Of a stretch of 64,000 bases of DNA, positions 33,234 to 41,682 are shown one piece after another; position 1 is the stretch's first letter, and each line of letters starts with the position of its first letter. The notes beneath the pieces were generated by a model. The model was not told the origin of the DNA. It saw nothing but the letters and a program-made list of their open reading frames with translations, and made no database searches. The stretch covers positions 1 to 64,000 of the forward strand of contig DATGMF010000097.1 in NCBI GenBank assembly GCA_035293765.1, given 5' to 3'. A program made the translations under genes and the position numbers. The stretch is from DASRHT01 sp035293765 (GTDB taxonomy: Bacteria; Chloroflexota; Ktedonobacteria; Ktedonobacterales; Ktedonobacteraceae).

Positions 33234-34592
33234 TTAACCCGTAATAAGCACTACGAGATGAATCTTGTTTGTATCTGTGGGAAGCGTTGCCGCACCGTTC
33301 TTGATCGTGAGTGAGACCGCTTGTACGCCTGGGACATGCTCTAACAGGCTCATCGCCTGGGCCTTCCCCTCGCCTGCAATGAGAGCTGTGATACGCTGCT
33401 GCTCGTCCTGAGGAAACTGATACACCCACGTTCCCGCGATCTTGACCACAAGCGCGATCTGCTGATGATCGTTGACCGTTGCTTGCACGATGCTACTTTG
33501 TACCGCATTGGCGAGCAGGTAGCCGTTCCCTAGCTGCGTGGTGGCCTGCTGCGTCTCGATCTGCGTGATGGCATTTTGATATGCTTGGGTCTGATAGACC
33601 GCTCCGGTGCAGGTCTCACTCACGGTAACGTGGACCTGGGTGGCTTCCTCTCCTGGGTGATGATCTGCTGTGACGCTCTGCTGACAGGGAAGCGGAGTAA
33701 TCAGTGTTTCATCGCTCTGCACCTGCGTTTGCAAGGCGGCTTGTACACTCTGGTCTAAGCTCACTTTCAGGCTGCTGGTTACGCTGGTAATATCCTGCTC
33801 TGCGACAGTGTGATAGCTGCGGGCGTTCTCTCCGCCGTGAAACGGTCCGCTCACGGCAAACACATTGAGCCGACAGCATGGCCCATACACATCACGAGCG
33901 ACAATGTTACCTGCTGGCCCTGTCACGACCGCATGAGCAGAGACCGTCGCCTGTCCTTCTGTGGGTGGAGTGGCGGCGGGGATGATGGCGTCCTGCTCGG
34001 TCACGATCTGGATACCATCTGCTCCGGTCAGGAGCGTTCCTGCGTTCACGGTCTGCTCAACAGGAGCCGCATTGTAAAACGTGATGGCCCCGCGTGCCGC
34101 TTGCGCATCCTGGTGCGCCGTTCCGGTTGTGGGTGCGGTCACCGCTTGACTCATCGTGATCGCTGCCAGTTCCCTTCCTGGGATGATTGGCGGGCGCGTT
34201 GGCTGTCCCTGTCCGGTGGTGACGGTGATCGTGCTGGTGGTCGTGATCTGCTTTGAGACAGGAACAATGGTCACGGTGGCGACAGGTCCGGTCAGCAGGG
34301 GAGACAGGAGTGCGACAAGCATGATACTGAGAAGCGCAGGGCATGCCAGGACAAGCAGGGGGATGATGTACCTGCGGTACCATCGCGGGCGTGCTGACTT
34401 CGGCTGGTCTTGCTCGCTCTCAATAGTTGCGGCTGGCTCCTGGTCGTCTTGCTGGCTCTCTACGATTGGGATCTCTCGTGGCACTGCTGGTCCCTCATAG
34501 ACATGGATATCGATAAAACGGGTGAGTGGCTCCGGTTCCTCTGGTGGCAGATCGAGCCTGGATACAAATTCGTCGGTCTGTCTGATATTCAT
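33234..34592 (-). CDS. Anchored baseplate-J-like extracellular protein
   Basis: A 452-residue protein: ~65-residue acidic cytosolic segment, one transmembrane helix (~72-98, PLLVLACPALLSIMLVALLS), then a long Thr/Val/Ala-rich exterior. The segment GAITFYNAAPVEQTVNAGTL...DGIQIVTEQDAIIPA resembles the baseplate_J-like domain seen in Chloroflexota surface proteins. Four cysteines could form disulphides. CAGGAGA lies before the ATG at 34592. It is the last gene of a minus-strand run starting at 36554. I do not recognise a function; an adhesin or envelope role is a guess. Confidence 0.72.
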   Translation of the reverse strand: MNIRQTDEFVSRLDLPPEEPEPLTRFIDIHVYEGPAVPREIPIVESQQDDQEPAATIESEQDQPKSARPRWYRRYIIPLLVLACPALLSIMLVALLSPLLTGPVATVTIVPVSKQITTTSTITVTTGQGQPTRPPIIPGRELAAITMSQAVTAPTTGTAHQDAQAARGAITFYNAAPVEQTVNAGTLLTGADGIQIVTEQDAIIPAATPPTEGQATVSAHAVVTGPAGNIVARDVYGPCCRLNVFAVSGPFHGGENARSYHTVAEQDITSVTSSLKVSLDQSVQAALQTQVQSDETLITPLPCQQSVTADHHPGEEATQVHVTVSETCTGAVYQTQAYQNAITQIETQQATTQLGNGYLLANAVQSSIVQATVNDHQQIALVVKIAGTWVYQFPQDEQQRITALIAGEGKAQAMSLLEHVPGVQAVSLTIKNGAATLPTDTNKIHLVVLITG

Positions 34593-34650
34593 GGCATGTC
34601 TCCTGCGTATGCGGGGAGGGAAGAAAGACCGCGCTCCCTTCCCTCTCCTG

Positions 34651-34917
34651 TCATGATAGAGGGACGGGTTGTACAAAGGATGCTCCAACGGTCACATAAT
34701 CAAGGATATCCTCATCCTTCCTGAGTTTGTCAAAAAACTTTTGGGGGATGGGCTTGCTCCATGCCAGCAGGAGAAAGCCGTCACCGGCTTTGGCGGTCGT
34801 GCCATAGAGCCGGACCTCTAGCCCTGCTCCTTCTGCCTTCCAGTCCTCGAACTCATCGGCAATCGCTCGGACCTGTCGGTTGGAGCACAGGATAAGCATC
34901 ATCGTCATCATTGGCAT
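34651..34917 (-). CDS. Small hypothetical protein, coupled to its upstream gene
   Basis: An 88-residue protein starting with a Met-rich hydrophobic strand (MMTMMLILCSNRQ) and a helix RAIADEFEDWKAEG. It might be a small alpha/beta fold with an FLLLAWSKPIP strand. Its ATG shares the last A of the previous stop (TAATG), typical of coupled translation; an ATG two codons on has better spacing from GGAGG. No family recognised. Confidence 0.65.
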   Translation of the reverse strand: MPMMTMMLILCSNRQVRAIADEFEDWKAEGAGLEVRLYGTTAKAGDGFLLLAWSKPIPQKFFDKLRKDEDILDYVTVGASFVQPVPLS

Positions 34918-35621
34918 TATCCTCCTATTCCGCTGATCTTGTCGGCAGGGGTGGCCGGACGAAACGCCGTATGATCGTTGATGAACACATACCGTTGCTG
35001 ATTGACGGTGATGAGCAGATCAGGGTAGCCATCGCCGTTGACATCCTCAAAGATGAGCGTCACCGGTTGCAGGTCCGGCTGTTGTCCGAAGATGGTCGGA
35101 CCCTGATAGATCCTGGTCCTGCTCAGGTCGCCTGGCTGCATCTCGATGATGAAGGTGTGCCCGTGGAGGTTCTCGGCGAGAAAGTGACTCATGCCTCCAT
35201 GCCGGACATCCTGGTCACACTGGAACGTCCGCGGATAGCCATACTGCAAGCTGTCCTGCTCTCCCTGCCACCAGTGCCAGAGGGGGGAGAGGATGCCTGC
35301 AAGCATCAGCGTAGCAAGCATGCCCAGTCCAACGGAATTCAGCCAGTGCAGCCGCCAATGTGCCTTCCGTCGGGCGGGTCTTGTCTGCGGCTCTGCGGCG
35401 CTCAGTCGGGATGCGCGTTGCATGGGCGGCGGTCCCTGGTGCCTGATGAAACGGATCTCCGTTCGTGGCTGTACCGATGTTGGGAATGTGGTCGCATAGC
35501 GGCGTACGCTGCTCGGCGTGCGTCTGGTATAGAGCGCGTCATCGTCGAGCACATCAGCAGGGAGATACACCGGCTGTCGTCGTGTCTGTGGGGAGTGCCA
35601 CGCGCCGGTTTGCTTGTTCAT
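34917..35621 (-). CDS. Anchored protein with FG-GAP/VCBS-like calcium motif
   Basis: A 234-residue protein with a basic N-terminal half, one transmembrane helix (~94-115, VGLGMLATLMLAGILSPLW) and an exterior domain containing FEDVNGDGYPDLLITV, the DxNxDGxxD loop of FG-GAP/VCBS repeats that binds calcium. GGGAGG lies 9-14 bases before the ATG at 35621; an ATG at 35639 overlaps the previous gene. It lies in the minus-strand run of small unknown genes. Confidence 0.7.
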   Translation of the reverse strand: MNKQTGAWHSPQTRRQPVYLPADVLDDDALYTRRTPSSVRRYATTFPTSVQPRTEIRFIRHQGPPPMQRASRLSAAEPQTRPARRKAHWRLHWLNSVGLGMLATLMLAGILSPLWHWWQGEQDSLQYGYPRTFQCDQDVRHGGMSHFLAENLHGHTFIIEMQPGDLSRTRIYQGPTIFGQQPDLQPVTLIFEDVNGDGYPDLLITVNQQRYVFINDHTAFRPATPADKISGIGG

Positions 35622-35635
35622 GCTAGGACCTCCCT

Positions 35636-35881
35636 TCATATGACGGTCTTGCCGTGATAAATGCGGTCGGCGTCATCGGTGGCGATAATGCCGTCCTGAA
35701 TGGCGCTATTGAGCTCGGTAATCGACTCCTGGTTTTCGTGACATTCATGGGACATGTCATCACAAAACCCGCTGTCGTTATGTTCAGGCCAATCCTCCTC
35801 CACATAGGGGACGCCGGCGACGGTATAATATTCGTCGTCGTCCTCTTGGGAAGTAATATAGTCGTTGCCTTTCTGACTCAT
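35636..35881 (-). CDS. Small acidic protein, paralogue of its upstream neighbour
   Basis: An 81-residue very acidic protein (QEDDDEYY, VEEDWPEHND). Its C-terminal half has C-x5-C-H-x-NQ-x3-T-x-L-x2-AI-x2-G, which also occurs in the neighbouring 84-residue protein, so the two are diverged tandem duplicates. The ATG overlaps the neighbour's TGA (ATGA). The conserved Cys/His residues could bind a metal. No known family. Confidence 0.65.
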   Translation of the reverse strand: MSQKGNDYITSQEDDDEYYTVAGVPYVEEDWPEHNDSGFCDDMSHECHENQESITELNSAIQDGIIATDDADRIYHGKTVI

Positions 35882-36132
35882 CCCCTTACCCCCTGCTTCC
35901 CTTTAGGAATAGTGGTGATCTCTTCTATTGTCAGTGCTCCCTGGTCAATGGCTGCTAGGAGTGCCGTAACAGCGACTTGATTTTGATGACAGGCACAAGC
36001 GGGCTGAGAACAGAAGGGTTGCTCTAAGGTGTGGATGAGAAACACGGGAACAATCGGCTGAGACATTTGGGTATCCGTTGTAAATGCGAGGATTCCAGAG
36101 TGATTCAGGCTCGGTGTCGTATAATTTTGCAT
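35878..36132 (-). CDS. Small protein with Cys/His motif, paralogue of 35636
   Basis: An 84-residue protein. The C-terminal half (CSQPACACHQNQVAVTALL, then AIDQGALTIEEI) matches the next gene's CHENQESITELNSAI segment. GAAAGG lies eight bases before the ATG at 36132; an upstream start at 36168 lacks one. Function unknown; possibly a peptide-like or metal-binding product since it is short and Cys-bearing (inference). Confidence 0.62.
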   Translation of the reverse strand: MQNYTTPSLNHSGILAFTTDTQMSQPIVPVFLIHTLEQPFCSQPACACHQNQVAVTALLAAIDQGALTIEEITTIPKGKQGVRG

Positions 36133-36293
36133 GGTTTGCCTTTCTTGACTTCGGCACACCATAAGCATAGAATCTCATGGGGCCGTTAACGGACGTGTAA
36201 AGGGTTACGGGCGGTCCCGCTAGCTGGCTCCGTCTGACTCACGGGGTCAGCAATTTTTATTGTTGTTCCTTTCTAGCAACTAGCTCTGTAAAG

Positions 36294-36554
36294 CTACCCT
36301 CCTATGAAATTGCCTAACGAGGAAACAGTCGTTGTATTGGCCGTTCTATGTTGCTTGAAGTGTTCATGCAACGAGATGTAGAGGCGATAGGTCTCGTCGC
36401 TGTCCAGGCTGAGCACGTTATCAGCAAGGAAGGGGGTGTGCTCGTCGTTAACAAGCAGATCCATACCGTCATCGCTCATGAGGAAGAGGGTGTGCTGGCC
36501 TAAGTCCAGTTTGTGGAGAACGGACGCGCCTTTCTGTAAGGACGGTTGCGTCAT
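36294..36554 (-). CDS. Small hypothetical protein, first gene of the minus-strand run
   Basis: An 86-residue acidic protein: MTQPSLQKGASVLHKLDLGQ then a beta-rich HTLFLMSDDGMDLLVND stretch and an amphipathic helix (TYRLYISLHEHFKQH). GAAAGGGA lies before the ATG at 36554, favoured over an ATG at 36638. It is separated from the next gene by 161 bases that show no terminator. No family recognised. Confidence 0.6.
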   Translation of the reverse strand: MTQPSLQKGASVLHKLDLGQHTLFLMSDDGMDLLVNDEHTPFLADNVLSLDSDETYRLYISLHEHFKQHRTANTTTVSSLGNFIGG

Positions 36555-36913
36555 CTGTGCATTCCCTTTCTGACATGGTACAATTGCCCATGTCCTGAAG
36601 TCACTCTCAGGGCCACGGTCTAGGGGTGTTCGCTGCACCCGCTAGACCACCCGCATCTCTACTACATTAGGCTCAAGTACCAATGTGATAAAGATGCGAT
36701 CTTTCTGTATAATCCTGTTAGGATCTAGTATGCAGGCTATAAAGAATGGCTACGGAACTTCCTACAAAGCTAAGAAGAGTATGGCAACACTCGTTTTTAG
36801 CCTTTCTCCACTAGAAATTTTCATAGCCACGTTGGTATAATACCTGGGAAATCAATAAAAGTCAAGACTTATCGCATCTTATCGCCATTAATTTTGATAG
36901 ATTGGCAAGTCGG

Positions 36914-36943
36914 TTGACAATATGCGACCTATCATGCTATCAT
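36914..36943 (+). promoter_or_regulatory. Promoter of the AT-rich HTH/GIY-YIG operon
   Basis: TTGACA (36914), 18 bases, TATCAT (36938-36943). Immediately downstream lie the partial palindrome TTGACACGTCAA (36943-36954) and another TTGACACT (36959-36966), likely an operator for the HTH protein. The rest of 36555-37009 is AT-rich and empty. Confidence 0.55.
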
Positions 36944-37009
36944 TGACACGTCAAAGTTTTGACACTAAATGGCTTATAAAGCCGACCTTGCAATAAAGGA
37001 TGAGAGAAT

Positions 37010-37222
37010 ATGGCAACACTCGATAATCTGATTACAGAGGCAGGGCTTAGAAAATCAGAACTTTCTGCTGAGTGTGGCGTCAATGCTGCTACTATTACAC
37101 GTATTGCTCATGGTGACGCTACTACTAGAGTTACTGTAATAAAAATCGTGAGAATCTTGGAAAAGTACTTGAAGCGGGAAATAGACATAGACAGCATTGA
37201 AGGACTCCATATCACGAGGTAA
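37010..37222 (+). CDS. Small XRE-type HTH protein
   Basis: A 70-residue single-domain DNA-binding protein. The HTH is in KSELSAECGVNAATITRIAHGD, followed by TVIKIVRILEKYLKREIDIDSIEGLHITR. This whole domain recurs as the C-terminus of the next gene, including the motif VNxxTIxRIxxGDA and the terminal ID(S/N)(I/V)(E/T)GI-like ending. AAAGGATGAG precedes the ATG. It probably represses its own operon through TTGACAC-type sites (inference). Confidence 0.85.
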   Translation: MATLDNLITEAGLRKSELSAECGVNAATITRIAHGDATTRVTVIKIVRILEKYLKREIDIDSIEGLHITR

Positions 37223-37251
37223 GATTTAGCTACTTCATAGGCAGGCACCCA

Positions 37252-37950
37252 ATGCCCAAATTCCCGAACCCATTAGGAGCAAATGAGAAGCAGTATCAAA
37301 TTTATGCACTCATCGATCCTAGAGATAAAAGTATACGCTATGTCGGCTTGAGCAATGACGTTCGCTATAGATTCGCTCAACATTTGTTACGAGATGGAGG
37401 GAAATTGGAGAGAGCGTGGATCATAGAGTTGCAACAGCTAGGCTTATCTCCTATTTTTCAGATATTGGAAACAGTAGCAGATAACACGTACCCTGCCGCC
37501 TGCGAAAGGGAACATCACTGGATATATAAGCTAACCTGTTCTGGTCACTCCCTCCTTAATGTATCCGGCGTTAGGCGAGCATATCCCCAAATCAAGAAAC
37601 GTAATCAGGAGGAGAAGAGAGATAAGCAATCTGGAATAGAAACTTATACTGTTCCTTCTATAGGCCACCCCAAAAATGCCAGTTCCAATATATCTATAGA
37701 ACCTCCAATGAGGTCAAAATTAGTGGCAACAGAGAAGTATGATTTCATCAAGTTACTTGACAACATGCCTGCAAATCAGGCTGAACTTGCCCGTCAATCA
37801 GGGGTAAATGAGAGAACAATAATCCGCATGAAAAATGGGGACGCTATACTACGTGGAACAGCTAACAAGATTTTGCGGGGATTATCTCAGATTTACGGAA
37901 AGACATTTACCCTAGACAATGTTACCGGAATAAACATTAGCGATAGGTAA
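37252..37950 (+). CDS. GIY-YIG nuclease fused to XRE-type HTH
   Basis: A 232-residue fusion. Residues ~14-105 form a GIY-YIG nuclease domain: YQIYALID (Tyr18), IRYVGLS (Tyr30), Arg38/40, His44, CEREHHWI (Glu85 or 87) and Asn103. A ~55-residue hydrophilic linker follows, then an XRE-like HTH (residues ~160-230) paralogous to the 70-residue upstream protein. Sequence-specific nicking or cleavage targeted by the HTH is plausible; homing endonuclease-like, addiction or defence roles are all open. It is 29 bases after the HTH gene. AT-rich codon use differs from the flanking chromosome. Confidence 0.85.
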   Translation: MPKFPNPLGANEKQYQIYALIDPRDKSIRYVGLSNDVRYRFAQHLLRDGGKLERAWIIELQQLGLSPIFQILETVADNTYPAACEREHHWIYKLTCSGHSLLNVSGVRRAYPQIKKRNQEEKRDKQSGIETYTVPSIGHPKNASSNISIEPPMRSKLVATEKYDFIKLLDNMPANQAELARQSGVNERTIIRMKNGDAILRGTANKILRGLSQIYGKTFTLDNVTGINISDR

Positions 37951-38068
37951 TTATTGATTTTTTTGAGATGGTACTTTAGAGGTGCTAGGGTTTTATTGCT
38001 TAGATTCTCCATTCATAACACGCTCAATGTTATTGAATAAATCTTGGGCATCTATAACCCATGCAGGC

Positions 38069-38950
38069 TTATTCCCATTCATTTTCATCAGGCTCTACTG
38101 TTACTATGAGCTTGAGATAGTCTCTTAGTTGTTGTGCTTCCTCTATCTTTCCTAATCCTTCTAAGGCATCGACTTTAATACCTAAAATGGTCTCGTCCAT
38201 AATATCCAAGGCCCCCTCCATCGGGTCAATTTGTATAGCTCTCTCACATGCAAGTAAAGCTTCCTCATACCGTTTAAGTTCAATCAATATCTCAGCCATG
38301 TAAGACCAGGTATAAGTATTATTTGGATCATAACGAATTGCCCGCTTAAAAGCTTCAACAGCTTCTTCTAAAAGGAAAGGATCTTTATAACCAGACTCTA
38401 CAAGAGCCGCTCCTCTTGTATGATAACGTTCTGCCAATGCAGGATTAAATACTGGCCTGGCTCTTTGAAGTTCTTGAGCAACCTTGCGAACTCCTTGAGC
38501 TACGTTTTGCCAGCCCTCATCAATCGGCTTCCATTTTGTTACCGGTTTTCCATCCAAAGGCAGAGCCTGCAACATTCCAAGAGATGTATTTTTCCACTCA
38601 ACCGGTTTTATTATGACAGGGATGATATGTAATTCCCCAAAAATACGTTTATCCAACGCTCGCTGTAACTCTACATCATAACAGTAGTTAGAGCTCATAA
38701 ATGCGGGGCTAACTAGCGCGAGAAGGATATCAGAAGTATCAAGATGAAGCTTTATTTCTTGCAGAAAATCCTTGCCCGCTGATATCTCACGATCACACCA
38801 TACATGAATTAATCCTTCCCTTCTCATTGGCTCTAAATGTCGCTCTAGCTGTTTCCTTAACGCCTCGTCTTCTCTTGAGTAGCAAAGAAAAAGCTTGAGA
38901 GGATCGGGCAAAGTATCGTAGACTTTACGAATATCATCAGTATCGGACAT
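38069..38950 (-). CDS. TIR-domain protein with C-terminal TPR repeats
   Basis: A 293-residue cytosolic protein. Residues ~17-150 are a TIR_2 domain (LFLCYSREDEALRKQLE, WCDREISAGKDF, SSNYCYDVEL); Glu94 is in the position of the NAD-cleaving glutamate of TIR hydrolases. Residues ~170-285 hold TPR units (AVEAFKRAIRYDPNN, ALLACERAIQIDP). TIR-TPR proteins act in NAD depletion immunity or in signalling. It is convergent with the GIY-YIG-HTH gene and shares its AT-rich composition. No partner sensor or cyclase is seen. Confidence 0.87.
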   Translation of the reverse strand: MSDTDDIRKVYDTLPDPLKLFLCYSREDEALRKQLERHLEPMRREGLIHVWCDREISAGKDFLQEIKLHLDTSDILLALVSPAFMSSNYCYDVELQRALDKRIFGELHIIPVIIKPVEWKNTSLGMLQALPLDGKPVTKWKPIDEGWQNVAQGVRKVAQELQRARPVFNPALAERYHTRGAALVESGYKDPFLLEEAVEAFKRAIRYDPNNTYTWSYMAEILIELKRYEEALLACERAIQIDPMEGALDIMDETILGIKVDALEGLGKIEEAQQLRDYLKLIVTVEPDENEWE

Positions 38951-39181
38951 TTATTTTCCTCCCTATGGCATACGTTTATTTTATCCTACTACTATCCAGC
39001 AGTCTATAAAGTGCTATTTTTATCTATTATGCCATCATTAACACCATTACTAGTATTACTCTTGTTCTGCTTTATTTCTCATCTCCACTAATTCATCGTC
39101 GCTTATCACTGTTGAGTTGTGCAAAAAAGAACCATGCCCCATTGGTGCTAAAATCAGAACGAGTTAATGACCACCGCTTAG

Positions 39182-39254
39182 AAAAGGAGCTTGCTTTTCT
39201 ATGGAGGATACGAAAGAAAAGCTGTGCAATATCTTTCCCGCTTAGCGATCCGTT
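39182..39254 (+). pseudogene. Truncated duplicate of the start of the 39326 gene
   Basis: AAGGAGCTTGCTT, an ATG at 39201 and the codons for M-E-D-T-K-E-K-L-C-N repeat, 125 bases earlier, the ribosome site and first codons of the gene at 39326. The copy reaches a TAG after 14 codons. It is a broken tandem duplication. Confidence 0.75.
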
Positions 39255-39325
39255 TGTCCAGATTGATAAAATCTTTCCAAGAGTATATACTAAATAAAGA
39301 AGTTTAATAAGGAGCTTGCTTCTAT

Positions 39326-39610
39326 ATGGGAGATACGAAAGAAAAGCTGTGCAATACTATTTCCCGCTTATCGGGCGGCTACCTGGGGAAGTTCTGGCAA
39401 CTTTTCAGCAAAAATCAGCCTGGGGCAGGCTCGCTTATCCCTGTGCCGATACCTGTTTACGACTCCTACCATCCCCGCCGCAAACTGCCGCTTGAACAGC
39501 AACCATCATGGTGGACGCGTTGTGTCGCCTGGTTACGTTACCATGCAATCCAGCTACGCTGGGACGTTGAACGCTTCCTCGCCCGCCTGTTACGTAGTCG
39601 CTGGACCTGA
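39326..39610 (+). CDS. Hypothetical protein, 94 residues
   Basis: A basic Trp-rich protein: MGDTKEKLCNTISRLSGGYL, a proline-rich centre (PVPIPVYDSYHPRR), then an amphipathic Trp/Arg-rich C-terminus (WWTRCVAWLRYHAIQLRW). The C-terminus could lie on a membrane surface. AAGGAG precedes the ATG by 12 bases. A truncated copy of its start lies 125 bases upstream. It ends 14 bases before the convergent glycosyltransferase stop. No family recognised. Confidence 0.6.
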   Translation: MGDTKEKLCNTISRLSGGYLGKFWQLFSKNQPGAGSLIPVPIPVYDSYHPRRKLPLEQQPSWWTRCVAWLRYHAIQLRWDVERFLARLLRSRWT

Positions 39611-39623
39611 GCCAAATGTAGTG

Positions 39624-40970
39624 CTAGAGATCTTCTACGTAGAGTTCCTCGCTTTGTGTGTGCCAGACCGTTTCTTTCAACGGCTGATCGCGCGTTAACT
39701 CCCCTGTGCGCCGGATGTGAGAATGCAAAGCCATCCTCTGCTGACCGCCAGGGGCATACCCCTGATATTTGCGGATCATACGCATCTGTTGCCTGCGCTC
39801 TTTGACTTCTTTAAATTCAATAGCGAGGCGGCGATACAACTCCTCCCACTCATCAAGCACCTTCACCCGGTCATGCGCGGCCACAATCTTCAGACTCTCC
39901 TGGCCCATGCGTTTACGCAGTTCAATGTCATCCAAGAGGAGGTCCAGTTGGCAGGCCATTTCGTTGCTGTCGCCCGGCTGGAACAGAAAGCCGTTCTCCT
40001 CGTGATGTACCAATTCCGGCAGCGCGTATGCGTTGGCCGCGACGACGGGCAGGCCGCAAGCCATCGCCTCCATCGTCGAGATGCTCTGGAGATCAGCCAC
40101 CGAAGGGATCACAAAGATATCCGATGAGCGCCGCAAGGCGAGCAGGTCATCGTCACGGACAAAGCCCAGGAAACTGACGCGATCAGCAATATTCAAACAG
40201 GCTACCTGTGTGCGCAACTCGGCCTCGGCGGGGCCGGTGCCAACCAGCACAATATGGGCCTTCCTTTTCAGCTTAGCGGCAGCATCCAGCAGGACATTGA
40301 CCCGCTTCTCCTCGCTCAAGCGATTCACATGGATCACCAGCGGGCAATCCTCTGGCAGGTTGTAGCGCCGCAAGATCGCGGGATCGCGCTCGCCAGGCGT
40401 GAATCTTGCCAGATCAATGCCATTGGAGATAGCTTTGGCGGGGGCATGCAGTCCATGTTCATAGAGCAAATTCAGGGCCGTTTTCGTCGGCGCGGTAACA
40501 TACTCGCAGCGGTTGCAGAAATGCACGAGGTACGAGTAGGTTACTTTACTGATGGATTTGCCGATCAACGGGTCTGAAATAAGGGAACGGCTCAGGTTAA
40601 TGGGCAGATAATGATTGGTGGCAATCACCGGCTTGCGCAGGCCACCGGCCAGAATTTGCGCGATATTGCCCAGCACAATTGGCGAATGAATGTGAATAAT
40701 ATCGGGATCGCTTCTCTTAATCAGGTTACGCACAGGCATAAAGGGCAGGAAGGGGATGCGTAGCCCTTCATAGGTGGGCCATTCAAAAGAGGAGAAGCGA
40801 TAGATACGCACTTTTTGCTCAAGACGACGCACATCGCGAGCGCCATAGCTGGGCGCCACCACCCACACTTGATGCCCCCGGCTGGCGAAATCGACCGCAA
40901 GGCCATGAGTGGCGGTCGGAACCCCTCCCACCATCGGCGGATATTGATCTGTCACAATCATGATACGCAT
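39624..40970 (-). CDS. GT4-family glycosyltransferase
   Basis: A 448-residue retaining GT-B enzyme using a nucleotide sugar. N-terminal MRIMIVTDQYPPMVGGVPT, HIHSP and NHYLP motifs; C-terminal donor site with VIHVNRLSEEKRVN, VGTGPAEAEL and the EX7E-type segment around STMEAMACGLPVVA. Relatives make phosphatidyl-myo-inositol mannosides or glycolipids, but the acceptor cannot be fixed. A ~45-residue tail after the domain is variable. Last gene of the operon beginning at 43929; 49 bases follow rplY. Confidence 0.9.
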   Translation of the reverse strand: MRIMIVTDQYPPMVGGVPTATHGLAVDFASRGHQVWVVAPSYGARDVRRLEQKVRIYRFSSFEWPTYEGLRIPFLPFMPVRNLIKRSDPDIIHIHSPIVLGNIAQILAGGLRKPVIATNHYLPINLSRSLISDPLIGKSISKVTYSYLVHFCNRCEYVTAPTKTALNLLYEHGLHAPAKAISNGIDLARFTPGERDPAILRRYNLPEDCPLVIHVNRLSEEKRVNVLLDAAAKLKRKAHIVLVGTGPAEAELRTQVACLNIADRVSFLGFVRDDDLLALRRSSDIFVIPSVADLQSISTMEAMACGLPVVAANAYALPELVHHEENGFLFQPGDSNEMACQLDLLLDDIELRKRMGQESLKIVAAHDRVKVLDEWEELYRRLAIEFKEVKERRQQMRMIRKYQGYAPGGQQRMALHSHIRRTGELTRDQPLKETVWHTQSEELYVEDL

Positions 40971-41019
40971 ATCTACCGCTCCTCTTTAGCAATGACCATT
41001 CCACCTGATTGACTGTTCG

Positions 41020-41664
41020 TTATTCAGCAGCGGCTTCCTCACCGGCAGCAGGGGCCTGCTCAGCAGGAGTTTCCGCAGCGGCTTCAGCTTCTTCGGCGAC
41101 CTCAGCTCGTGTAGCCGCGATTTTGGCAATGGGCTCCTCTGGATCTGAGACCAGGTTGTACCCTCGCGGCAACTTTACGTCGCTCACATGCAGCGTTGAG
41201 TCAATGCTCGCAAGCGACGATACGTCAACCTCAATGTACTCAACCATATCCGTAACGCGGCACTCTACTGCTATCGCTTCCATCAGATGCAATAGCACGC
41301 CCTTCTCGATCTTCACGCCGGGGGCCTCGCCAACAAAGTGCAGTGGTACTTTCATCTCAACGCGCTCGCTCATACTGACACGCGAGAAGTCCACATGCAG
41401 GATCTCGCCGGTCAGCGGACTGCGCTGGATATGGCGAATCAGGACCGTTTGCGGCGCGGCATTGTCCATACGCAGAGCGAGGACGCTCCTGGTGCCATGC
41501 GCACGACGCAAACGCTCAAATGTTAGCGCCTCAAGCTGCACTGCCTGGGATGGTTCCTTATGCCCGAAGATATTTGCAGGAATAATTCCCTCTCTACGCA
41601 GCCGTCTCGTCGCTTTGCCCATTGCTTTACGCGGGGCTATTTCTAACTCTACCTGTTGCGCCAT
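41020..41664 (-). CDS. rplY: 50S ribosomal protein bL25 (CTC/TL5 type)
   Basis: A 214-residue 5S rRNA-binding protein, the long CTC/TL5 form with an N-terminal L25 domain (PRKAMGKATRRLRREGIIPANIFG) and a C-terminal beta-domain (VPLHFVGEAPGVKIEKGVLLH, then LHVSDVKLPRG). The last ~30 residues are an Ala/Glu-rich tail common in this family. AGAGGAG precedes the ATG. It sits between polX and a glycosyltransferase gene with gaps of 18 and 49 bases. Confidence 0.95.
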   Translation of the reverse strand: MAQQVELEIAPRKAMGKATRRLRREGIIPANIFGHKEPSQAVQLEALTFERLRRAHGTRSVLALRMDNAAPQTVLIRHIQRSPLTGEILHVDFSRVSMSERVEMKVPLHFVGEAPGVKIEKGVLLHLMEAIAVECRVTDMVEYIEVDVSSLASIDSTLHVSDVKLPRGYNLVSDPEEPIAKIAATRAEVAEEAEAAAETPAEQAPAAGEEAAAE

Positions 41665-41682
41665 ACAAATCTCCTCTCTCTA

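Noticed and set aside
36800..36825. TTTCTCCACTAGAAA resembling the TnpB terminal hairpin at 27465
   Set aside because: Lacks the complementary right arm; too short to support a relic.
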